From: Viola odorata
Taxonomy: Eukaryota; Streptophyta; Magnoliopsida; Malpighiales; Violaceae
Length of the DNA: 64,000 nt
Direction of reading: 5' to 3'
Assembly: GCA_963691705.1 (NCBI GenBank)
Contig: OY829543.1
Coordinates: 48,650,564 to 48,714,563, forward strand
This document shows, one piece after another, positions 54,913-64,000 of this stretch; within the stretch, counting starts at the first letter, position 1; each line of letters starts with the position of its first letter. A program made the position numbers and the translations under genes. The notes under the pieces are model-generated. The model saw nothing but the letters and a program-made list of their open reading frames with translations, had not been told where the DNA came from and ran no database searches.

Positions 54913-57637
54913 CCAGGCATGTCGGAGGGTTTCCATGCAAACTCTCCTTTGTATTTGTTTAACAGTTGGGCTAATTGACAGTTTTCGTCGGGGCTAAGGT
55001 TATCGCTGACTAGAAATACGGCCCCATCTATTCTATTAACTGGGATGTGGGTCATTTTGTCCATAGGCTGGGTGTGTTTTTCTTCATTTTGTTCATAAGG
55101 GTCCGCCGTCACGCACACGTACCTATCGCAACTCTTCTGAGTCATGAGCAGGTAGCATTCCGCCGCTAATTTTTGATTTCCTCGGATTGAGACTACACCA
55201 TCCCGAGATGGATATTTCAGCTTCAGGTGTTTTTGCGATATCGCTGCTCCAAAACGGTTGAGGAATGGTCGTCCCAATATGGCATTATAAGGCAGGTTTA
55301 GATCCACCACTAGGAAGAGAAGTTCCTCCGACCGTTTGGAGGTATCTTCCTTAAAATATACAGGTAAGGTGGTTACTCTAGTCACTAGGATGGGGACTAC
55401 GTCAACCCCAATAATGGGTTTTTTGCAGGGTGTGAGCTTATTATCTGGACGCTTCAGGAGATTGTAGGCTTCCAATGAAAACAAGTTTACGACGCTTCCG
55501 TTATCGACCAGAGTTCTCCTAACTCCATGGCTAGCAATGATGGGTGTAACCACTAACGCATCGTTGTGCGGATATACCACACCTTTCTCATCCTCTTCTG
55601 AAAAAGATAATATCACACGGTTCAGGGTACTTATCGCTTCACCCTTGACTTCCACACCTGCTTGCTTCCGCTTGTCCCCTGGCGCGGGTGCCAATTGTAT
55701 GGACTCATCTAGGTAAGGTGTGCCTCTAGCGATAATATTAATGATGGGAACATCCTCGTCATCAATCGTAAGCATTTCTCGGCCTCCTCCCTTAGGACCA
55801 GTGTCATGGCCTGGGGGGTGGGAAGGTGTCGCTCTGCCATCGGCTACTCTGCTTGTTGGGTTACTTTTTGCCTCTTCCTGTGATTTCACAGCGAATTCCC
55901 TTAGATATCCTTCCTCTACCAAATGCTCTATTGCTGCTTTGAGTTCCCGACACGCCTCAGTTGAGTGTCCCTTAGCTTTGTGAAATTTGCAGTAGGCATT
56001 TTCTCTTCTTCCCAGGATTACCCCCGGTCTTACAGGGGCGGGATAACGGATGGGCAGGTCCCGTTGCTCCACTATCGCTAGTATTTCTGCTCTGGGTAGA
56101 ACGAAAGAAGGAAGGTCTGAGTCATAAACTCGTCCCTTAGGAGGATCACCTTGCCGTTGGGCTGAAGGATCACCGGACTTTCCCTACGAGGAGTTACCTC
56201 TCCTCCGATTAGGTGTCTTGGGGATGTGATCCTTTCGCTGAGCATAATCTTCTATAAACTGATCTTCAGAAGTAGCGGGAATAGGAGTTCTATAGACTGG
56301 ACGCATAACTGGCGGCATGTTTCGAATCATATCCCTGGTCTCTTCCTCTTCCATCCTCGCATAATTATGGGCCTTCAGCCTTAACGCATCCAAGGTTGCC
56401 AGCGGGTCAACAATTAAAGCATCTCTGAGCTTTCCATAACCACAGTTTCGTTTTAAGGCTTCGATAGCGAAGCCAACTGTTACACTTGGCGTTAGGGACA
56501 TTTCGGTGTCAAAATAATAGAGGAAACTCCTCAAAGATTCCTGAGGTTTCCTGTGTAGGTCAAATAAGGCAGCAGCCGACTTCATGATATGGACTGCGGT
56601 ACTAAATTGACTCTGGAACTTGGACTCCAGCTGCGAGAAGCTGTCAATAGACCCACCCGGAAGACCTTTGAACCATAAGCGCGCAACTCCTGACAGGGTC
56701 ATTACAAATATCTGACACAAGGCAGCGTCATTGTGGGTCTGGAATTGCACGAAGTCCTTCACCTTGTTAAGATGAGAGATAGGGTCCTTAGTACCATTAT
56801 AAGATTCTGAGGGGAGCTTCACATGTCTACTAACTCTGTGACGTCATATACGCTGGCTAAAGGGGTGGCCAGAAGTATCATCAAGAATTTCCCGCGCGTG
56901 TCGAGGTGGGGATACCTCTAGATGACGCTGTGAGCTTGCGGATTTTGATCATGATGCCGCCTGGGAGTCGGACTGCGGCTCCTTGGTGAACGGGTCCGGT
57001 GCCTCCTACTACTAGATCTCTCACTCCCTTCAGGGGACCTATCTCTATCATTTTTGCCCCTTCTACCGTCCCAACGACCTCTATCCTCCTCCCGCCACTG
57101 ACGTTCCCCTTGGGGATTAGGAAGTATAGGCATCTGCGGTATATACAGCTCCACCGTCCTATGAGCAGGTTGTACAAGGCTGACTGGTGTGCTCAACGCA
57201 GACAACGTTAAAGGGGCGTTCACATGCGACGGAGATGACAGTGGTCGTTCTGTAATAATGGATGGAGTGAACACGAATTGAGATGGGATGCCTGATCCAG
57301 AAGCACTTGGCATAAATCTGGCAGCCAGCTCCGTTAAATGGTCTAACTGGGCGCGGAGAGCTAAAATCGAGCCCGCGAATGGGTTATTTGTGTCATCTAT
57401 CACGGGTCCTCTCGACTAGGGAGTAAAATGATTGGGTCCCGCCACTTGGGACGAAGGAGCATACGGCTGGGACACAAATGTTCACACTGCTTGATCAGGG
57501 GACAGGTTTGACGTTCCTGGAAGAATCTCTTGCACCGAGGTGGAAGCATCAGACATGGCAAAGGCAAAAAATCACCTGCGGGTATCAAATGGAAGGCTGG
57601 AGGACTGAGTCAACGACGGATCTGATTCAGAAGCCAT
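54913..57637 (-). pseudogene. Element B gag-pol, 5' part (gag, protease, start of RT region), degenerate
   Basis: The start ATG at 57637 reads MASESDPSLTQ, but an in-frame stop follows about 20 codons later. A frameshift near 56920-56940 separates the N-terminal and RS-rich segment from gag (VKDFVQFQTHNDAALCQIF). Another stop lies near 56184. From about 56072 the frame is open through the knuckle-like motif CKFHKAKGHSTEAC and protease DNGS to FAWKPSDMPG, where element C is inserted. It continues at 34332 leftward. Confidence 0.87.
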
Positions 57638-57702
57638 AATCTTCCAATTCCCAGAAGAACAGAGCTTGGCAATTAAGGATGCTCACTTAATTAAAACCAA
57701 AG

Positions 57703-57720
57703 CTCTCAATGAAAGCACCA
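57703..57720 (-). other. Element B primer-binding site
   Basis: The minus strand reads TGGTGCTTTCATTGAGAG, starting three bases inside the LTR at 57724. It differs from A's site at two positions. Confidence 0.75.
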
Positions 57721-57723
57721 ATT

Positions 57724-58264
57724 TGATAAGATCCGGACTGTTGGGGAAGAGGAGTCGAGATTTGTGGCTGTCTAGAATCACTGTGATAGTTGTCTGTCGT
57801 ACCTGCAAGGCGCCGGAGGGGGACTCCGGCGTAGACACTCCGAAGCTTAAGGTAGTACGGCTGTGAAATTTGGTAGAGGTTTTTCTAGAGAATTAGCTCT
57901 TACCCTCGATCTAGAAATGTGTGGTATTTATAGGCGAAGAAAGAAAGGTTGTTACCCCCGGGGGTGGGCATTATCAAGGGGGAGATAACGCCCAGGATGA
58001 TGTCAGCACACGTTAGCTGGTCCGTACAGGATGACGTTAGCAGGTGGATATCGTTGTCGAGATATCGCCCGTGGGTGCTGTCGGGATATCCTGGGATGGG
58101 ATGACGCCGAGTGGGTCCCCCCCGCTGATGTCGACCATCCCAGGGTCCTTGGCCCAACGGGGGCGGCAGCCGGGTGCCACTTGTCAGTCAAGGTCTATAG
58201 GAATCTGGTTTTGACTTGAGGTGAGAAGACGAATGTACCCTTGGCGTTTCCTTAATTGTTATCA
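57724..58264 (-). repeat. Element B, 5' LTR (right copy)
   Basis: 541 bp, TGATAAGATCCGG...TTGTTATCA, followed by TSD TCGAT. The minus-strand TATAAATA is the complement of 57925-57932. It retains the 21-bp segment deleted in the left copy. Confidence 0.92.
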
Positions 58265-58269
58265 TCGAT

Positions 58270-58520
58270 GAAGGGTATTTGTCAGAAATATTTATGAATT
58301 TTCAATAATTATTAATTTTGTTGAAGTGGACCCTGCCAGCCAAAGCTGAGGCAAGCAAGGTGTCACACAAGCCCATGCCCGCGCGAGACGCGTCTTTGTT
58401 GGCATGCGCACTTCTCCTTCCTCCATGTTCCACTCTAGATTGGAACCCAGGACGTGTTGCTTGGCTCACGTATACGTGCCCCTTGCCGTCTCTACTGCAT
58501 AACATGTTTGATTCATCTTT
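58270..58520. other. Remnant between element B and the Athila LTR
   Basis: This is the right flank of B's insertion site, so it once adjoined the sequence left of 21681 (upstream of the TNP1-like gene). It contains no gene I can support. Confidence 0.5.
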
Positions 58521-59958
58521 CTACTAATCACAAGATTAATTATAAATAGAAGGTAGGAGGTTCGTCCATAGACAGCAATGGTATTATTTTTGTGAATACA
58601 TGAAATAACCAATTGTAACACTTAGTTGAAATTGGGGGGATTTTGCTTAAAACTAAAAATCGAAAAGACAATTAAAGCAAGTAAAAAGATCCAAGCTAAG
58701 AATATAAAAAGATCCAAGTCAAGAAACAGATCAAGAACTAACAATAAGAGAAGAGATTCCTAGTATAAGCTAACAAGTTATGATTCATGAGCAGCAATCA
58801 TCGATGTTGGGTTATTCGTCATCAATCTACAGAGTTGCTATAGGATCAAGGTACACTTATTACCCCTGCTTCCCTCCTGTATCAAAACCATCTCAAGTAC
58901 ACTTAGATATGATTCCTAATCAACTAGCACCTTGTTGGTTAAAGGGTTTACTAAGATTGATTGATTAGCGATTAGGGGAAGAAAATTCCAAACCTAGGAT
59001 CCTCGGTTGTCAATTGGGACTAGATCAGATTAACCTTTCTCACTAGCTTCTCAGGGCTAGCTGTCTACTTCGATCTTGTTGGTTCGTAAATGGCCCAATT
59101 AAGGGTTGTCGTAACCAAGAAGAATGACACTTGTGAGAATCAAATCAATTCTAGACTGGCCAGATCTAAAAGAAATAAAAAGTGCAATACAATTTTAATG
59201 GAGATCAATTAAATACAGATGTAAAAATTAATTAAGAACAATTAGATCTCATGAAAAACTCATGATCATGCTTTATCGCTTCTACTAAGAAATATGTGTT
59301 CAACTACTCATACTCATGTTTGAAGAAAACAAAAGAAAAAATATAATATATTGAATTCTGCGTTTCTATGAAGAAAACACAGGAGCAAAATAGTTTGTAA
59401 TTCAAAACATAAGTAAAAACAGAAAAGAATGGACGAAGACCCCTTTCTCAAAACCTTAAGGAGACTATATATAGTTTCCTCCCTCCATAATATCTCTAAA
59501 AAGAAAGAAATAAAATAAATCCTAATTTAATTGTATCTTATCACTCTTCCTCTCTAATTAGAAGTCTAAAAGCTAAATAAAGAAGGAAGGGCGCCGCTCT
59601 AACTCTTCTGAGGATAAGCTAGTAAGCACAGTTGCACAAGACTTTTGACTTCGAGTGTCGCCCGGAGGTTAGGATTCTTTGCCAGCCAATATGGTTCTCT
59701 TGGTCAAGAGACTGACCAACAAAGGTGACTGCACAACTCTGCCTAGAAATTGCCCTTTTCTCCCCCTTTTTCACTACTTTCACTCCAAGACTTCTTTTTG
59801 TAAAAAGTACAGGAATTGTACTCAAATAAGTAGAATTGCCATTAAGTTTGCATGAAAACATGTTGTAAAAACTACCACAAAATATGTACCATACACAAAC
59901 ACTTCACTCTGCAAATCCATTCTAGATTAACAAGCCCTATTCAATACCCCTAACATCT
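58520..59958 (-). repeat. Athila-like 3' LTR (approximate bounds)
   Basis: It is similar to the solo LTR at 2427-3821. In minus orientation it would start TGTTAGGGGTATTGAATAGGG (complement ending at about 59958), and it contains CTATATATAG near 59464, a TATA-like box. The left limit is set only by where similarity to the solo LTR begins. The other LTR would lie beyond the window. Confidence 0.6.
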
Positions 59959-62427
59959 CAATCATCACAGTAGTACCATAATTGCTAGCCTTGCACTTAA
60001 GAAAGAGTAGAAGGAATAAAACATTTTTATTGTTTTTCATTGTCTCACCTAATTAATCCAGAAACATATAGAAGTTCCTTTTGCTTCGCATAACACATAA
60101 AGTTCAAGCATTGAACAACACCAGCTTAGCTTGTTCGGCCTGGTAATAAGGGATTAGCTAAATGCACTTCGGGGAGTTGAAACCCTGTTGGTTCCAGTGG
60201 TGTCAACCATCACAAGTAAGGAATTGAAAGACTCATCAAACAATGTAGAATTAAAAACTAACAACTCTATATTTTTTCTAGATGGTTCAATTATTATTTG
60301 GGGTGACAGCATAACATTCTTGGTCAATTTCTTCACCAAGAAAGTTTTTTGGGTGTTCCTTCAACAACTCTCATAAGCTCCAAGCTAAACTAATCACGAG
60401 TCTATGGTGATAGACAAGATATTAAACTAACATTAAGAGATATGCAGTTACTGGCATTGAACATGTTACACTCATACGGTTGCCTTGTTAATAAAACATG
60501 GATTTGACTAGTAAAGTGTCATCGCATTTAAAGTGTTAAGGTAAATTTTTAAGAAAAAAAGAGAGCTATGATTTTTGTGCACACATAAAACACGAAACAT
60601 GCAAGGACTAACCTAAAAACACACAAAATGAAAAATGAAAAATCATGCACAATTAAAAACTAAACCTAAAACTGGAAAAATTTAACCAACACACATTGGT
60701 CTAGAAGATCTGCCATCAAACTAGGAGCAGACTACTGTGTTGTAGAAGATGTAGCTGGATCCTCTTGGCCAAGATCTTGGCAAAGATCAGATTCTTGGTC
60801 ATCCTACTCCTCATCTCCTTCTTCTGCTGAAAACTTAAGAGGGGTCAGCTGGTACTTGCCTTTGTGCCTGAGGCCAAAGATTTGTCCATCATTGGGCATG
60901 CAACCTTGGTGAGTTTGGATGGTGTTTGGTTGGTTCAAGCTGGCAACTCTAGTTCCTCTTCTTCGTCGAGCTCTAGTTCTGTAGCAGCAGCCATTGGCTC
61001 CTTCCCTTTCCTCTATCGGGTCATAGGGGGGGCAGGGGAGAAAGTTTCCCTGATAGATTGGTGAACGACCTTCTTGTAGGCCACCTGCTTGACCTTTTTT
61101 GATGGTGGTGGTGTTGCAGCTATAGTCTTGGGTGTTGTCTTGGCCAAGAGAGGTGTACTCTCGGCCAAGACAACGGAGCGACATTCCTATTCTTTGTCCT
61201 TCTTTCAGTCGCCTGATCAATCACTAGCTCTTCTCTTCTTCAGTCTCCAATTCTGGTTGGCTCAACTCCTTACTGCTGGGTTTGAACCCAAGATCAAAAG
61301 CTGAATCACTATCCCTAGAGACACTTTCTTGGGTGATAGCCTATTCTTCCTCATCCTCCTCATCTTCTTTCTCTTCCTCTTCTTTCTCAAGCTCATTTAT
61401 AATGGGTTCCACTAAGGGCTTAGTGATGAGTCGCCACAAGAATCTAGGAGCAGGACCGTTGGAATCCTTTGAGGTGGCCTGAATTCCACTCTCATCATCT
61501 TTTTCAACTTCCTCCCCTTGGAATTGATCTTCCACTAGGCCATATCTTGGTCAGCCAAGTAGGTCTCCTTGGCATAACCCTCTAGTGGCTAGGCTTTTGG
61601 GTTTTCTAGTGTTGGAATCGTGGCATCTCTAGAATCCATGTTGGAAGTGCTACTGGGTTTCTCAGGGGAGATAACCATTAGCACTGTTGTTGCAAGTTCC
61701 TGTGGTGTGGACTCGACAACGATGTCCATGGAGGCAAGGACTTCAGCCGCGAAGGCTTCAACTGAGACTTCTTCCCTCTGCTGGGAACTGTCGATTTAGG
61801 CGGAGGTCACCGGAGCTGGTTCTTCTGCCATGATTGTAGGTGGAGAGATGGTTTTGGGTGGAGAAGCAGGAAAGGGAGTAGTTATGACTTGTGGAATGGT
61901 TTCTATTTAGGTTATTTGAGGGGGAAGAGGAAGAGGTGGAGGAGTTGAGTTAGTGGTGGTCGGATTAATGGAAGCGCGGCCACGTCCGACTATAACAACT
62001 CTCTTGGATCATGCCATTAATGCTAGTTAATGACCATTAAAGGCGGAGAAGGACAAGTTGCTGGAGAGTTAAGGGTTGTTGATTTTTGTAGGAAGCTGAA
62101 AGGTTGAGGGCATAGTGGGGGTGGTCGTGGCCAAGAATCCTATTTATACTCTTCTTGCTCGTTGGTGTCCGACCACGTGTCAAAAACCTCGCTCTTGGCC
62201 AAGAAATTCATTCTTGGTCACCTTTAGCATCCTATCAAGAAACATGGTCACTCTTTAGACTGTATCAGAAAGAAATCAATATTTATTGAAAATGAAAAAT
62301 AAAATTAAAAACATGGGTTGCCTCCCAAGCAGCGCCCTTATTTATTATCTTAGGCTAGACATATGGATTTATTTCATTCCATTGGGGGTGGTGGCTCTTC
62401 CACCATCTCTTCTTCCACTTTGTGTCC
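59959..62427 (-). pseudogene. Athila-like region between pol and 3' LTR with env-like ORF relic
   Basis: On the minus strand, after the pol stop, comes GCGCTGCTTGGGAGGCAACCC (about 62335-62312), a motif I associate with the pol-to-env spacer of Athila elements. Downstream, from about 61990, a frame reads KRVVIVGRGRASINPTTTNS, then Pro-rich and acidic segments, with several in-frame stops (near 61905, 61796, 61590). The position after pol matches the env-like extra ORF of Athila and Calypso elements, but no membrane protein features can be shown. From 59959 to about 60700 nothing else is recognisable. Confidence 0.5.
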
Positions 62428-64000
62428 TTAAATTCCTTCTAAGTAGGGCTTCAATCTATGCCTATTCACCTTGAATATGACACCTATTTTGGGACTTTTG
62501 ATGTCCACTGCACTATGAGGAAAAATTTAAGTAATCATAGAAGGTCCATTCCACTTAGTTTTAATTTACCAAAAAATATTTTAAACTTGGAATCATAAAG
62601 TAAAACTTTTTGTCCAACAAAGAAATTATTCTTGACATGTCTCTTGTCATGGTACTCTTTTGTCTTGGCCTTTAAAATCTGTGAACTGTCATAGGCTCGA
62701 TTTCTCAACTCTTCAAGCTCATAGAGCTGTAATTTCCTTTGTTCTCTAGTCTCATCCATCTCCATGTTGAATTTCCTGATCGCCCAATAAGGTCTCTGCT
62801 CCATCTCCACAGGTAGGTGGCATGTCTTGCCGTAAACAAACTTGCATGGGGTCATACCAATTGGTATCTTGTAGGTTGTCTTGTAGGCCCAAAGCACATC
62901 ATCCAGCCGCTAGCTCTAATCCTTCCTTGAAGGATTGACTATCTTGGCCAAGATTGATTTTACTTCTTTGTTTGATATTTCTGCTTGGTCATTCATCTGT
63001 GGGTGGTAAGCAGTAGACACTCGATGGGTGATGTTGTACTTCTTGAACAAGGCTGCAACAATCCTGTTACAAAAGTGGGTTCCTCGATCACTAATGATCC
63101 CTCTTATAACCCCAAACCTGCTCAAGATGTTAGTTTGAGAAAATAGATAGCAATTCTAGCATCATCTATTCTTGTTGCTTTTGCTTCTACCCATTTAGAA
63201 ACATAATCAACAATCAAGAGTATGTAGAGATTACCTCCTGAGTTAGGTAATGGTCCCATGAAATCTATGCCTCATAAATCAAATATCTCGCAAGACATAA
63301 TAGGGTTCATTGGCATTTGATTTCTAGAACCAATATTTCATGTCCTCTGACATTCAGCACAAGATTGACAAAATTAAAGACAATCATTAAACATAGTGGG
63401 CCAATAGAAACCTACTTCTAAGACTTTAAAAGTAGTTTTCTTTCCACCAAAGTGGGCACCACAAACGGAGGTGACAAAAGTTCAAAGTGGAAGGAATTTC
63501 ATGATTTTTTACACATCTCCTTAAAACTTGGTCAATTCCAATCCTCCACATATATGGATCATCCCATAAATAATGTCTAGAATCCTTCTTGATTTTAGCC
63601 TTCTCTTGGGCATAGAGCTCAGCATAAAACTTACCAATGGCTAGGTAATTTGCAATGTCGGCAAACCATGGTTTTACCTCTTAAAGGGAAAATAACTACT
63701 CGTCTGGAAAGTCTTCCCTTACTGGTTCTGAGTCTCCATCAAGGACGATGATCCTGCACAGGTGGTCAGCAACTAGGTTCTCTCTTCCTTTCTTGTCCTT
63801 AAATTCAATGTCGAATTCTTGGAGTAGCAATACCCATCTGATCAATCGAGGCTTAGACTCCTTCTTGACCAAGAGAAATTTCAATGTTGCATGGCTAGAG
63901 AAAATGATAAATTTAGTTCTTAATAAATAAGACCTAAATTTATCAAGAGAAAATATCACAACAAATAGCTCCTTCTCTGTTGTGGTGTAGTTTCTCTGAG
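62428..64000 (-). pseudogene. Athila-like pol, 3' part (RNase H to integrase C-terminus), broken, runs off the window
   Basis: Minus-strand segments match the Athila lineage. The RNase H end is [38 protein letters not shown] and ADHLCRI (63959-63696). The integrase core has [11 protein letters not shown] and [14 protein letters not shown] (63125-62916). The C-terminal part has YGKTCHLPVEMEQRPYWAI, ELEELRNRAYDSS and [15 protein letters not shown], with a stop at 62428. The 63130-63690 stretch (zinc finger and first catalytic Asp) is broken by stops, and further stops lie near 62900 and 62530. Not functional. Confidence 0.85.

Larger units (their letters stand above)
21686..58264 (-). mobile_element. 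Element B: older Tat-lineage retrotransposon with antisense cassette, interrupted by element C
   Basis: The LTRs at 21686-22209 and 57724-58264 share the TGATAA/TTATCA ends and are flanked by the TSD TCGAT (21681-21685 and 58265-58269). Without element C the element is about 16 kb and has the same organisation as A. The LTRs differ by roughly 20 substitutions plus a 21-bp deletion between CGCCGG direct repeats in the left copy, about 4%, so it is older than A. Pol, ORF3 and ORF4 are broken; ORF1 and ORF2 are open. Confidence 0.92.

Noticed and set aside
60804..61535. Frames rich in Ser or Glu/Asp in the Athila 3' region
   Set aside because: They derive from simple TCT/GAA repeats within a degenerate env-like region, so they are not listed as separate genes.

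Overview
The window is plant nuclear DNA, most likely from a eudicot. It consists almost entirely of nested transposable elements. Evidence: Ty3/gypsy polyproteins of the Tat lineage (gag, protease, RT, RNase H, second archaeal-type RNase H, integrase), an Athila-type pol, an En/Spm (CACTA) TNP1-like gene relic, GT-AG introns with TACTAAC branch points, TATA boxes and AATAAA signals. No ordinary host gene, tRNA or rRNA was seen, and I cannot name the species.

Layout. 1-1.2 kb: AT-rich spacer with a small tandem repeat. 1.2-4.92 kb: CACTA subterminal-type repeats and the 3' exons of a TNP1-like pseudogene, with a probable solo LTR (2427-3821) inside it. Element A (4928-20996, TSD GTAGT): a young, apparently complete Tat element on the minus strand, inserted in a TNP1 exon. 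21.0-21.68 kb: the rest of that CACTA gene. Element B (21686-58264, TSD TCGAT): an older relative of A. Element C (34333-54912, TSD CCAGG): a third relative, inserted in B's pol. Element E (37311-40786, TSD GTTCC): a 3.5 kb probable solo LTR, inserted in an exon of C. 58.3-64 kb: a remnant, then a degenerate Athila element (3' LTR, env-like relic, pol) running off the window.

The most interesting content is a cassette of four genes shared by A, B and C. It lies between the pol stop and the 3' LTR, and reads on the strand opposite to gag-pol. ORF1 is a ~125-129 aa helical protein. ORF2 is a ~141-162 aa Pro-rich, basic, then acidic protein. ORF3 and ORF4 are ~700-730 aa paralogs with a Transposase_28-like ('putative gypsy type transposon', PF04195) N-terminal domain and a C-terminal coiled coil. 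Each gene has its own TATA-like box and 3' end. ORF3 has one intron and ORF4 has two, at the same positions in all three elements. Upstream of ORF3 and ORF4 are conserved cis-modules (paired ACGTGTC boxes; a GAGCATTTAATGCTC palindrome, TCATGATG and CACGTG at nearly fixed spacing). Because the introns are antisense to the genomic RNA, they can survive retrotransposition. The proteins' function is unknown; a role in regulation or anti-silencing of the element is only a hypothesis.

Order of events inferred: the CACTA gene came first; B inserted, then C into B, then E into C. A inserted separately and recently (about 1% LTR divergence, against roughly 4% for B and C).
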